NCBI GenBank assembly: GCA_964583605.1
Contig: CAZOWL010000100.1
Location: 1 to 15,058, forward strand
Reading direction: 5' to 3'
Length of the DNA: 15,058 nt
From: CAZOWL01 sp964583605
GTDB taxonomy: Bacteria > Pseudomonadota > Gammaproteobacteria > Chromatiales > Chromatiaceae
Program-made: the position numbers and the translations under genes
The notes under the pieces: generated by a model
Told to the model about the DNA's origin: nothing
Seen by the model: the letters and a program-made list of their open reading frames with translations, nothing else
Database searches by the model: none
Shown: positions 1 through 7,798 of the stretch, one piece after another
Layout: each line of letters starts with the position of its first letter
Position numbering within the stretch: the first letter of the stretch is position 1

Positions 1-107
1 GCACGTTCGCTCCCTCGCCCTCTGGGAGAGGGTTGGGGTGAGGGAACGATCAGGACCGAGGCGACATTTCATCGTCCGGGGTGGCTCGCCTCGGCCCATG
101 ATCGTTA
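1..107 (-). repeat. Structured interspersed repeat, copy A (cut by window edge)
   Basis: Read on the minus strand, this copy starts at the TAA stop of the acyltransferase gene and matches the other copies closely up to the window edge, where about 20 bases of its far end are missing. It contains the long imperfect inverted repeat (AACGATCA...TGATCGTT) and the second hairpin built on CCCTCT/AGAGGG. The gene's TAA is formed at the junction with the element. No protein is encoded. Confidence 0.85.
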
Positions 108-1265
108 GGCGCCTACAGGCTGCATCGCATTGGCCTTGTAGGGGCTGTGAGCCTGCATCTCGGTGAGATAATCGTGCATGCCTTGCGTCTCGAGGTCGAG
201 ATAATGGGCAATGGCGCCCCGGAAGCGATCGTCGGCGATCCAGTGCGCCGACCAGGTCGCAGTCGGCAGGAAGCCGCGGCTCACCTTGTGCTCGCCTTGG
301 GCACCGGGCTCAAATCGCTGCAGCCCGCGGGCGATGCAGAACTCGAGGCCCTGATAGTAACAGGCCTCGAAGTGGAGACTGTGGTAGTCCTCGAAGCAGC
401 CCCAGTGGCGGCCATACAGGGTCCGGCTTCCGACCAGCGCGAAGGCCGCGGCCACCACCCGATCGCCCTGGTAGGCGGTGACTAAGAGAAGGTTCTCGCC
501 CATCGTGCGCGCGATCTCGCGGAAGAAGGGCAAGCTCAGCGTGGGCAGACCGCCACGCTTGTCGAAGGTGCGGCGGTAGAGGCGATAGAAAACGGCCCAT
601 TCTTCGTCACGGACCTCGTGGCCAAGGCGTTGCTGAAACCGGAAGCCGGCCTCGGCGACCCGTCGCCGCTCGCGTTTGATCTTCTTGCGCTTTTCAGCTG
701 AGAAGGTCTCGAGCAGGTGATCGAAGCTGTCATAGCCGTTGTTGCGCCAGTGGAACTGACACCCCAGCCGACGCATCAGCCCGGACTTCTCGAGAAGGTC
801 CGTCTCGTCGCCGGTGGTGAACAGCCAGTGCAGGGAGGAGACGCCGAGCTCTTCGGCCAACGCCCGGACCGCGCCGATCAGCGCCTCGCGCTGGGCCCCT
901 TGGTCGGGGCCGGCGGCCGTCAGCAGGCGGGGGCCATTGGCCGGTGTGTAAGGGGAGGCCACGACGAGCTTCGGGTAGTAGCGCAGTCCGGCGCGGTGGT
1001 AGGCGTCGGCCCAGGCCCAATCGAAAACCAGCTCGCCGTAGGAGTTGTACTTGATGTAGACCGGCGCGGCGGCGACGAGGCGGCCGGTTGGGTCGCGTAG
1101 GACGACGTGCCGCGGTATCCACCCGAGCCTTTCGCCGACACAACCATGGTGCTCCATCGCCGCCAGAAACTCGTGGCGCAGGAAAGGGGTATCGTCATCG
1201 AGGAGTCGATTCCAGTCCGCGCGCGGGATGGCGTCGATCGTGGTCTGGGTTGCGGCGTTGAGCAT
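105..1265 (-). CDS. FemAB-like N-acyltransferase (COG3146/DUF482-type, GNAT fold)
   Basis: The 386-residue protein resembles the FemAB_like (DUF482, COG3146) family, a GNAT-superfamily group often labelled peptidoglycan biosynthesis-like. Substrate and physiological role are not established. Recognisable family segments are PFLRHEFLAAME near residue 30, PVYIKYNSYGELVFDWAWADAY near 70-90, SPYTPANGPRLL near 105, a basic stretch SAEKRKKIKRERRRV near 190, and a C-terminal part with YYQGLEFCIARGLQRFEPGAQGEHKVSRGF that is strongly conserved in the family. Length is normal. I chose the ATG at 1265 because the family motif begins soon after it, although no good Shine-Dalgarno precedes it. It lies downstream of trxB on the same strand, with repeat copy B between. 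Its stop codon TAA coincides with the first bases of repeat copy A, so the last few residues may not be ancestral. Confidence 0.85.
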   Translation of the reverse strand: MLNAATQTTIDAIPRADWNRLLDDDTPFLRHEFLAAMEHHGCVGERLGWIPRHVVLRDPTGRLVAAAPVYIKYNSYGELVFDWAWADAYHRAGLRYYPKLVVASPYTPANGPRLLTAAGPDQGAQREALIGAVRALAEELGVSSLHWLFTTGDETDLLEKSGLMRRLGCQFHWRNNGYDSFDHLLETFSAEKRKKIKRERRRVAEAGFRFQQRLGHEVRDEEWAVFYRLYRRTFDKRGGLPTLSLPFFREIARTMGENLLLVTAYQGDRVVAAAFALVGSRTLYGRHWGCFEDYHSLHFEACYYQGLEFCIARGLQRFEPGAQGEHKVSRGFLPTATWSAHWIADDRFRGAIAHYLDLETQGMHDYLTEMQAHSPYKANAMQPVGA

Positions 1266-1610
1266 GGCGAATGCGACACGGAGAAGCGGCTACCCCTGGC
1301 AGATAGGGGCATCGCCGTGATCACCAAACCCCGCCGGCGAGCGGCGGCCGGGTGTCGTTCCGCTGAGACCTGACAACGGAATCCGCGCAGCACGCTTGCT
1401 CCCTCGCCCTCTGGGAGAGGGATGGGGTGAGGGAACGATCAGGGGCGAGGCGACATGTCATGGTCCGGGGTGGCTCGTCTCGCCCCATGATCGTTAGCGC
1501 CGCGATTCGCGCTCAGCCAACGGGAGAAAGACCGGCGCCTGCGAGCGCGTGGTGTCGAGCGACGATCCGAGCAGATGGCCGGTCGTTGTGCGCTGGACCT
1601 CGCCGAGGGC
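1266..1610. other. Gene-free gap between trxB and the acyltransferase gene
   Basis: This 345-bp stretch carries repeat copy B and otherwise no credible gene. The 114 bases between copy B and the trxB stop show no convincing terminator hairpin with a U-tract. Short reading frames here are GC-rich noise. Confidence 0.7.
1368..1496 (-). repeat. Structured interspersed repeat, copy B
   Basis: This is a full-length copy (about 129 nt) in minus orientation, between trxB and the acyltransferase gene. Both hairpin modules are preserved. The last 25 bases (1368-1392) are more diverged than in copies E and F. On the minus strand the flank reads GGCGCTA just before the element, the same flank as copy F and close to copy A. 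Confidence 0.88.
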
Positions 1611-2573
1611 TCATTGGCCGGCGGCGAGCGCATCCAGGTATTTCTCCGCATCCAACGCGGCCATGCAGCCAGCCCCGGCGGACGTGATCGCCTGACGATA
1701 GACATGGTCCATCACATCTCCGGCGGCGAATACCCCCGGCACCGAGGTGGCCGTTGCGTTGCCGTCGCGGCCGCCTTGTACCAGGATGTACCCGCCGCTC
1801 ATCTCCAACTGGCCTTCAAAGATCTGCGTGTTGGGCTTGTGCCCAATGGCGATAAAGACGCCGTGTAGGTCGAGCTCCGCGGTGCTGTCGTCCTTGACAT
1901 TGCGGATGCGGATGCCGGTGACCCCGCTGGCATCGCCGAGCACCTCATCGAGCACGCTGTTCCAGGCCAGGCGGACATTGCCTTTCTCGGCCCTGTCGAA
2001 GAGCTGCTGCTGCAGGATCTTCTCGGCTCGGAGCGCATCGCGGCGGTGGACCAGTGTCACCTCGGCGGCGATGTTGCTGAGATAGAGGGCCTCCTCGACG
2101 GCCGTGTTACCGCCGCCTATGACGGCGACCTTCTGATTGCGATAGAAGAAGCCGTCGCAGGTCGCGCAGGCCGAGACACCACGGCCGCGAAAGGCCTGCT
2201 CAGACGGTAGGCCGAGGTACATGGCGCTCGCACCTGTCGCGATGACCAGGGCATCGCAGGTGTACACGCCCGAGTCGCCGGTGAGCCGAAACGGTCGGCT
2301 CTCCAGCTCGGCCTTGTGGATGTGGTCGAAGATGATCTCGGTCGCAAAGCGCTCGGCATGGCGGCGCATGCGCTCCATCAGCTCCGGACCCTGGACACCC
2401 TCGGGCTCGCCGGTCCAGTTGTCGACATCGGTGGTCGTCATCAGCTGTCCGCCTTGCTCGAGGCCGGTGATCAGCACCGGCTGGAGGTTCGCTCGGGCGC
2501 CATAGATCGCCGCCGTGTAGCCGGCCGGGCCGGAGCCCAGGATGAGCAATCGGCAATGTTTCACATCGGACAT
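1611..2573 (-). CDS. trxB: Thioredoxin reductase (NADPH), TrxB
   Basis: This 320-residue flavoprotein transfers electrons from NADPH through FAD and a redox disulfide to thioredoxin in the cytoplasm. The FAD-binding motif GSGPAG is at residues 13-18. The redox-active pair is C136-A-T-C139, in the context GVSACATCDGFF. The NADPH-binding motif GGGNTA is at 153-158, and the second FAD motif VFAAGDVMDHVYRQAITSAGAGCMAALDAEKYL closes the protein. Length and motif spacing are those of low-molecular-weight bacterial TrxB. The ATG at 2573 is supported by AGGAG at 2586-2582, eight bases upstream. It is transcribed divergently from ftsK, a neighbourhood common in gammaproteobacteria, and may be cotranscribed with the acyltransferase gene downstream. 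Confidence 0.98.
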   Translation of the reverse strand: MSDVKHCRLLILGSGPAGYTAAIYGARANLQPVLITGLEQGGQLMTTTDVDNWTGEPEGVQGPELMERMRRHAERFATEIIFDHIHKAELESRPFRLTGDSGVYTCDALVIATGASAMYLGLPSEQAFRGRGVSACATCDGFFYRNQKVAVIGGGNTAVEEALYLSNIAAEVTLVHRRDALRAEKILQQQLFDRAEKGNVRLAWNSVLDEVLGDASGVTGIRIRNVKDDSTAELDLHGVFIAIGHKPNTQIFEGQLEMSGGYILVQGGRDGNATATSVPGVFAAGDVMDHVYRQAITSAGAGCMAALDAEKYLDALAAGQ

Positions 2574-2752
2574 CGGAGGGGCTCCTGCACTACAGGCACA
2601 CGGCTCGGGGGCCAGCGGGCATACTAGATCGGCGGGTGCGCCGGACGGGCTGTCAACGGCTGACTCGCCGCGTCATGGTACCGGCTCCCGGCGAGTCGGG
2701 CAAAGCGGGCGATCGTCACAGTTGAAAGTACCCGAAGAAGGCTTGGCAAAGC

Positions 2753-2758
2753 TATAAT
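2753..2758 (+). promoter_or_regulatory. Possible sigma70 -10 box for ftsK
   Basis: A perfect TATAAT lies 30 bases upstream of the ftsK start in the trxB-ftsK divergent gap. The best -35-like hexamer, TTGAAA at 2722-2727, is 25 bases away, which is too far. The promoter therefore rests mainly on the -10 box and its position. Confidence 0.35.
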
Positions 2759-2788
2759 CCACCGAAATTAACTCAAGGCGATTTCTCT

Positions 2789-5269
2789 GTGGCTCAAGCG
2801 ACGCGGAAGGGGCATCTATCGTTCGGCGACTATTTGGAGCGAGCGCTGCGGGAGGGGGCCATGTGGTCCTTGATCTGTGTCGCCCTCTATCTCGTGCTGT
2901 CGCTGGCCAGCTATTCGACGCGTGACCCGGGCTGGTCATATCTGGGGCCGAGCGATGAGGTCGCCAATATCGGCGGCCGCTTCGGTGCTTGGTTCGCGGA
3001 TGTGGCACTCTTTCTGTTTGGTCTGTTCGCCTACCTCATCCCGTTGATGTTGGCCTGGAGCGGCTACCTGCTGTTTCGCCGCCGCGAGCCGGAGGTCAGC
3101 ACCCATGCCGTCCTGCTTGGCCTGCGCTGGATCGGCTTTCTGCTGACCTTGGCTGCCGGCTGTGCTCTGGCTAGTACCCATCTCGGTGACCTGGGTCAGA
3201 ACTTCCCGAACGGCGCTGGTGGCGGACTGGGTCAGCTGATTCAATCTACACTCACGGCCTCCTTCAAGCCAGCCGGCGCGACCCTCTTCACCGTTGCCCT
3301 ATTCCTCATGGGCTTCGGCCTCTTCACCGGCCTGTCCTGGCTCACCGTCGTCGATGGCGTCGGCGACCTCGTCCTGAGCGCGTTTCGCTGGCTAGGTCGC
3401 CACCAGGGCCAGTCGCGGCGCAGCGGACATACCGTCGGCACCGGTAAGGATCCGCACGCAAGCCTGTTCCGGCGGTTGTTATCGCCATTCTATCGCTGGG
3501 TCCGAGCGCCGAGCGGAGGCGTGGCGGAAGCCGTGCACGAGCCCGGCCCTGGCAATGCGCGGAGCGGGGGGCTCGGGCGCCGCGCGTCGGAGGCGGTGTG
3601 CGATGATCGGCAGCTCGTGTCGACCGAATCGCTGATGGCGTTGCTCAAGGGTCGGCGCCCCGCTGCCGCACCGAAGCCCGTGATCAAGGCACCGGCCAAG
3701 CCGGTCCGCGGCGCCATCGAGCCGCGGCACATCTCGGCGCGGGGATCCACCGTCGAGGTGGAGCGCCCGCCGCTCGACCTGCTCGATCCCCCGCGCAAGA
3801 CGGGCCAGGGGTTCTCGGCCGCAGAGCTCGAGGACCTCTCCGAGCAGGTGAAGGCGCGGCTCAAGGAGTTCGGTGTCGAGGTGGAGGTCGTCGCGGTCTA
3901 TCCGGGGCCGGTCGTGACCCTGTTCGAGCTGCAACTGGCGGCCGGGACCAAGGTCAGCAAGATCACCGGCCTGGCGAAGGATCTGGCGCGCGCCCTGTCG
4001 ACCATCAGCGTGCGCGTCGTCGAGGTTATTCCGGGCAAGTCGGTCATCGGCCTGGAGATCCCGAACAAGCAGCGCGAGACCGTCTATCTGCGTGAAATCC
4101 TCTCCAGCGACGGCTACCAGGACGCCAAGTCGCCGCTGACGCTGGCCCTCGGCACCGACATCTCCGGCCACCCTGTCGTCGCGGATCTGGCGAGGATGCC
4201 CCATGCCCTGATCGCCGGGACGACGGGCTCGGGTAAGTCCGTCGCGATCAATGCGATGATCTTGAGCCTGATCTACAAGGCGGCACCGAAGGACGTACGT
4301 CTGATCATGGTCGATCCGAAGATGCTGGAGCTTTCGGTCTACGAAGGGATCCCGCATCTGCTCACACCCGTGGTCACGGATATGAAAGAGGCCGCCAATG
4401 CGCTGCGCTGGTGCGTCGGCGAGATGGAGCGACGCTACCGACTGATGGCGCACCTCGGAGTGCGCAATATCGGGGGCTACAACCGCAAGGTCGCCGACGC
4501 CGAGGCTGCCGGCAGGCCGATCGCTGACCCCATGTACGTCGCCGAGCATGGCGCGCAGCCGGGTTACGAGGATGAGCCTATCGTGCCGACGCTGTCGCAC
4601 CTGCCTTATGTGGTCGTCATCATCGACGAGCTGGCCGACATGATGATGGTCGTCGGTAAGAAGGTCGAGGAGCTGATCGCCAGGCTCGCGCAGAAGGCGC
4701 GGGCGTCAGGCATCCATCTTATGTTGGCCACGCAGCGCCCGTCGGTGGACGTCCTGACCGGCCTGATCAAGGCCAACATCCCGACCCGTATGGCGTTTCA
4801 GGTCTCGGCGCGGGTCGATTCGCGCACCGTGCTCGATCAGATGGGTGCCGAGCAGTTGCTCGGCTACGGCGACATGCTCTATCTGGGCCCCGGCGGCAGT
4901 ATCCTGAAGCGCGTGCACGGGGCCTTTGTTGACGATCACGAGGTCCACCGCGTCGTCGAGTATCTGCGCGCAACCGGCGAGCCGGACTACATCGAGGACG
5001 TCCTGCGCGAGCCGGATGAGTACCTTCCGGGTATCGATCAGGAGCCGCGAGGCGGGGATACCGAAGATCAAGATCCGCTGTTTGACGAGGCGGTCCAGAT
5101 CGTCACCGAGACGCGGCGCGCCTCGATCTCCGGTGTCCAGAGGCGTCTCAAGATCGGCTACAATCGGGCTGCGCGGCTGATCGAGGAGATGGAGCGGATC
5201 GGCATCGTCGGGCCGGCCGAGACCAACGGCAGCCGTGAGGTCCTCGCTCCGCCTCCAGTCGCGGATTGA
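2789..5269 (+). CDS. ftsK: DNA translocase FtsK
   Basis: The 826-residue septal DNA pump couples chromosome segregation and XerCD-dif dimer resolution to division. The N-terminal part has four predicted membrane segments (about residues 25-45, 69-97, 108-128 and 161-188) that anchor it at the septum. A short charged and proline-containing linker (about 200-330) follows, then the RecA-like motor with Walker A GTTGSGKS at 477-484 and Walker B VVVIIDELAD at 608-617. The last 60 residues (DPLFDEAVQIVTETRRASISGVQRRLKIGYNRAARLIEEME) are the winged-helix gamma domain that reads KOPS sites and contacts XerD in characterised FtsK proteins. The linker is much shorter than in E. coli FtsK (1329 residues), as in many other bacteria. 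The start is GTG, with a weak AAGGCG eight bases upstream. lolA begins 47 bases downstream. Confidence 0.97.
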   Translation: MAQATRKGHLSFGDYLERALREGAMWSLICVALYLVLSLASYSTRDPGWSYLGPSDEVANIGGRFGAWFADVALFLFGLFAYLIPLMLAWSGYLLFRRREPEVSTHAVLLGLRWIGFLLTLAAGCALASTHLGDLGQNFPNGAGGGLGQLIQSTLTASFKPAGATLFTVALFLMGFGLFTGLSWLTVVDGVGDLVLSAFRWLGRHQGQSRRSGHTVGTGKDPHASLFRRLLSPFYRWVRAPSGGVAEAVHEPGPGNARSGGLGRRASEAVCDDRQLVSTESLMALLKGRRPAAAPKPVIKAPAKPVRGAIEPRHISARGSTVEVERPPLDLLDPPRKTGQGFSAAELEDLSEQVKARLKEFGVEVEVVAVYPGPVVTLFELQLAAGTKVSKITGLAKDLARALSTISVRVVEVIPGKSVIGLEIPNKQRETVYLREILSSDGYQDAKSPLTLALGTDISGHPVVADLARMPHALIAGTTGSGKSVAINAMILSLIYKAAPKDVRLIMVDPKMLELSVYEGIPHLLTPVVTDMKEAANALRWCVGEMERRYRLMAHLGVRNIGGYNRKVADAEAAGRPIADPMYVAEHGAQPGYEDEPIVPTLSHLPYVVVIIDELADMMMVVGKKVEELIARLAQKARASGIHLMLATQRPSVDVLTGLIKANIPTRMAFQVSARVDSRTVLDQMGAEQLLGYGDMLYLGPGGSILKRVHGAFVDDHEVHRVVEYLRATGEPDYIEDVLREPDEYLPGIDQEPRGGDTEDQDPLFDEAVQIVTETRRASISGVQRRLKIGYNRAARLIEEMERIGIVGPAETNGSREVLAPPPVAD

Positions 5270-5316
5270 CCGCGTGTGCCCGGCCCTTTGATTTCGAACT
5301 CTCTTTCGCCCTGAGC

Positions 5317-6003
5317 ATGTCACGTCTTCGCCTCGCCTCCAATCCAGCTCCCACCCGTCAAGCGCTCGGCCGAGGCGGCGCGCTTTGGCTCATGTTGGCG
5401 TTCGCGAGTATCCTGATGCTTGGCGCCGGTGCAGCAGCTGCGAAGAGCGGTGCCCGGCTGCTCGAAGAGTATCTCGACGGTCTGACGACCTTGCAGGCGG
5501 CCTTCCAGCAGACCACCTTCAATGCCGACCGCACGCAGATGCTCGAGTCCGAGGGCGAGCTCTTCCTGCAGCGGCCTGGTCGTTTCCGCTGGGAGTACCA
5601 ATCGCCCTTCATCCAGGTCATCGTTGCCGATGGCAAGCGGGTCTATGTCCATGATGTCGAGCTGGAGCAGGTCTATCACCGCGGTCAGAACGAGGCCTTG
5701 CGCGGGACGCCGGCGCTGCTGCTGACCGGGGACGAGCCGATCGAGAGCCTGTTCCGTGTCGCACCGATCGAGGGTAGTGGCGAGCGCGATTGGCTGGAGC
5801 TCAGGCCGTTGGCTGAGGATACGGAGATCGAGCGGATCGAGCTGGGCTTCGACGGCGGTCAGCTCGACACGCTGATCATGGTCGATGGCTTCGGCCAGGT
5901 CACGCACCTGCGCTTCAGCGCGATCCGCCGCAACCCGCCGCTCGACGAGGCTCTGTTTCGTTTCGATCGGTCGATCGGTGGGGATTTTCTCGAGTTCGAT
6001 TGA
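5317..6003 (+). CDS. lolA: Outer-membrane lipoprotein carrier protein LolA
   Basis: This periplasmic chaperone receives lipoproteins from the LolCDE transporter and delivers them to LolB at the outer membrane. From the ATG at 5317 the protein has 228 residues. It begins with a basic region and a hydrophobic stretch (LWLMLAFASILMLGAGAAAA), a signal peptide probably cut after the alanine run. The mature start KSGARLLEEYLDGLTTLQAAFQQTTFN and the hallmark LQRPGRFRWEYQSPFIQVIVADGKRVYVHDVELEQV are typical of LolA. An in-frame TTG at 5266 overlapping the ftsK stop would add 17 residues before the signal peptide. I prefer 5317 because it gives a more normal signal peptide, though no strong Shine-Dalgarno settles it. 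It sits between ftsK and rarA, as in many gammaproteobacteria, and is probably cotranscribed with them. Confidence 0.95.
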   Translation: MSRLRLASNPAPTRQALGRGGALWLMLAFASILMLGAGAAAAKSGARLLEEYLDGLTTLQAAFQQTTFNADRTQMLESEGELFLQRPGRFRWEYQSPFIQVIVADGKRVYVHDVELEQVYHRGQNEALRGTPALLLTGDEPIESLFRVAPIEGSGERDWLELRPLAEDTEIERIELGFDGGQLDTLIMVDGFGQVTHLRFSAIRRNPPLDEALFRFDRSIGGDFLEFD

Positions 6004-6036
6004 TTTCTGAACCCGCGACACGCGTTTTTCGAGACC

Positions 6037-7410
6037 TTGTCGGTCCCACCAGAGCCACTGACGGAGACGCCCGCCCGCTTCGCACCGCTGGCTGAGCGGA
6101 TGCGCCCGCGCGGCCTCGATGAGGTCCATGGCCAGGCACACCTGCTCGGAGAAGGCAAGGCGCTCCGTCAGGCCATCGTCAGCGACCGCCTCCACTCGAT
6201 GATCCTCTGGGGGCCGCCCGGGAGCGGCAAGACGACGCTCGCGCGGCTCATCGCCAGACACTCGGGGTGTGCCTTCATCAGGCTCTCCGCCGTACTGGCC
6301 GGTGTCAAGGACGTGCGCGATGCCGTGGCCGCGGCGCGGCGGCTGCGCGAGGCCGAGGACCGCGGCACCATCCTCTTCATCGATGAGGTCCATCGCTTCA
6401 ACAAGGCGCAGCAAGACGCCTTTCTGCCCCACGTCGAGGATGGAACCCTGATCCTGATCGGAGCGACGACCGAGAACCCCTCGTTCGAGCTGAACAACGC
6501 GCTGCTGTCCCGGGCGCGTCTCTACTTGTTGCGGCCGCTGTCTCCAGGGGCGATCGGAGAGATCCTCGGTGCGGCCTTGGCCGATCCTGAGCGCGGTCTT
6601 GGTGAGTTCGGGCTCAGCTTGACCGCGGAGGCCCGGTCGGTGCTGTCGCAGTCGGCGGACGGCGATGCACGGCGCGCACTGAACCTGCTGGAGCTCGCCG
6701 CGCAGCTCGCCGTCGGACCAGAGATCGGTGTGGGGGTCGTGGCCGAGGTCCTGACTGGCTCGGTGCGGCGCTTCGATAAGGGCGGCGACATCTTCTACGA
6801 GCAGATCTCGGCCCTACACAAATCGGTCCGTGGGTCGGCCCCGGACGCGGCCCTCTATTGGCTCGCGCGGATGATCGATGGCGGTTGCGATGCCTTGTAC
6901 ATCGCTCGTCGCATCGTGCGGATGGCCTGCGAGGATATCGGCAACGCCGATCCGCGGGCCTTGGCGCTTGCGCTCGATGCCTGGGACGCACAGGAACGGC
7001 TCGGCAGCCCGGAGGGCGAGCTGGCACTCGCCCAGGCCGTCACCTATCTCGCCTGTGCGCCGAAGAGCAACGCGGTGTACAAGGCTTGGGACGCCGCTCT
7101 GGCGGATGCGCGAACGACGGGCAGCCAGGAGGTCCCGGTACACCTGCGCAATGCCCCGACCCGTTTGCTGAAACGACTCGGCTACGGCCGGGACTATCGC
7201 TACGCCCACGATGAGCCCGAGGGCTACGCGGCCGGCGAGGACTATTTTCCCGAGGGTCTTGGTCCCAAGACCTATTATTTCCCAGTCGAGCGAGGGTTGG
7301 AGCAGCGCATCCGCGAGAAGCTCGCCCACTTGCGGGAGCTGGATCAGGCCATCCGTGACGCCGGCCATGCTGCAGCGGGCTCCGACAGCGAGCAAAGGAC
7401 CAAGTCCTAG
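6037..7410 (+). CDS. rarA: Replication-associated recombination protein RarA (MgsA), AAA+ ATPase
   Basis: This 457-residue AAA+ ATPase belongs to the clamp-loader-like RarA/MgsA/Mgs1/WRNIP1 family, which acts at stalled replication forks and binds SSB. Family landmarks are PLAERMRPRGLDEVHGQAHLLG near the start, Walker A WGPPGSGKT at about 58-66, Walker B ILFIDEVHRFNKAQQDAFLPHVE from about 112, sensor 1 LIGATTENPSFELNNALLSRARLY with its arginine finger, and the C-terminal MgsA domain with KSNAVYKAWDAAL and YRYAHDEPEGYAAGEDYFPEGL. The start appears to be TTG at 6037, 33 bases after lolA. There is no ATG before the conserved PLAERMRP block, and GAG lies just upstream of the TTG. It completes the ftsK-lolA-rarA cluster. 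The usual next gene, serS, follows but is separated by a repeat-rich gap. Confidence 0.96.
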   Translation: MSVPPEPLTETPARFAPLAERMRPRGLDEVHGQAHLLGEGKALRQAIVSDRLHSMILWGPPGSGKTTLARLIARHSGCAFIRLSAVLAGVKDVRDAVAAARRLREAEDRGTILFIDEVHRFNKAQQDAFLPHVEDGTLILIGATTENPSFELNNALLSRARLYLLRPLSPGAIGEILGAALADPERGLGEFGLSLTAEARSVLSQSADGDARRALNLLELAAQLAVGPEIGVGVVAEVLTGSVRRFDKGGDIFYEQISALHKSVRGSAPDAALYWLARMIDGGCDALYIARRIVRMACEDIGNADPRALALALDAWDAQERLGSPEGELALAQAVTYLACAPKSNAVYKAWDAALADARTTGSQEVPVHLRNAPTRLLKRLGYGRDYRYAHDEPEGYAAGEDYFPEGLGPKTYYFPVERGLEQRIREKLAHLRELDQAIRDAGHAAAGSDSEQRTKS

Positions 7411-7592
7411 GCTCCGCTGTGCGGATCATCATTTGCTCCATGGCCTGCGTCGAGCCAAGCCGGCGATGTACAATGCCGCGCGTTTTCAGCGAATGGCCGC
7501 GAGCCTACCCGCATGCGGGCGACACTTTTGCGCTTTTGCGTTGCCGCAGGGATCATAGGCGACCGCTCGTCTTGGTGGGTCCCGCGCGTCGC

Positions 7593-7650
7593 GACCTCAC
7601 CCCAACCCTTTCCCGGAGGGCGAGGGAGCGAACGTGCTGCGCGGATCGAA
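7593..7650 (+). repeat. Interspersed repeat, half copy C
   Basis: Only the second-hairpin half of the element is recognisable (CTCACCCCAACCC, then CCCGGAGGGCGAGGGAGCGAACGTGCTGCGCG). The first, inverted-repeat half is absent or decayed beyond recognition. It directly abuts copy D, so the two form a tandem pair. Confidence 0.75.
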
Positions 7651-7653
7651 TCG

Positions 7654-7780
7654 TTACGACCATGCGACGAGGCGAGCCATCGCAGATGATGACATGTCGT
7701 CTCGCCCCTGAACGCTCCGCACCCCACCGCTATCTCGGAGGGCGAGGAAGCAAAGGTGCTTTGCGACTTTCATTGTACGG
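7654..7780 (+). repeat. Interspersed repeat, degenerate copy D
   Basis: The order of blocks follows the full element: ACGACCATG, GGCGAGCCA, GATGACATGTCG, CTCGCCCCTGA, GGAGGGCGAGG, GTGCTTTGCGA, TTTCAT and GTACGG. There are many substitutions and the hairpin arms no longer pair well, so this is an old copy. It ends 18 bases before the serS start codon and must lie in the serS leader or promoter. Confidence 0.75.
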
Positions 7781-7798
7781 CCCAATGAGCGAGAGACG

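Larger units (their letters stand above)
7411..7798. other. Repeat-filled gap between rarA and serS
   Basis: This 388-bp stretch has no credible gene. Its right half is taken up by the half copy C and the degenerate copy D of the interspersed repeat. Its left part contains TACAAT at 7469-7474, a possible -10 box for serS, but without a convincing -35 box. A small hairpin at 7413-7425 (TCCGC/GCGGA) follows rarA without a U-tract, so it is not a clear terminator. Confidence 0.6.

Noticed and set aside
2621..2656. Minus-strand TTGACA (2656-2651) and TAGTAT (2626-2621) as a trxB promoter
   Set aside because: The hexamers are good but the 24-base spacer is far from the usual 16-18, so a single promoter is not supported.
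3479..4600. Long minus-strand frame of 373 codons opposite ftsK
   Set aside because: It is a GC-rich shadow of the ftsK coding strand. The His/Arg/Asp/Leu-rich translation has no family motifs.
5320..6432. Minus-strand frame of 370 codons opposite lolA and rarA
   Set aside because: It crosses two well-supported genes on the other strand and has shadow-type composition.
7413..7425. Small hairpin after rarA as a terminator
   Set aside because: The stem is only 5 bp and is not followed by a U-tract.
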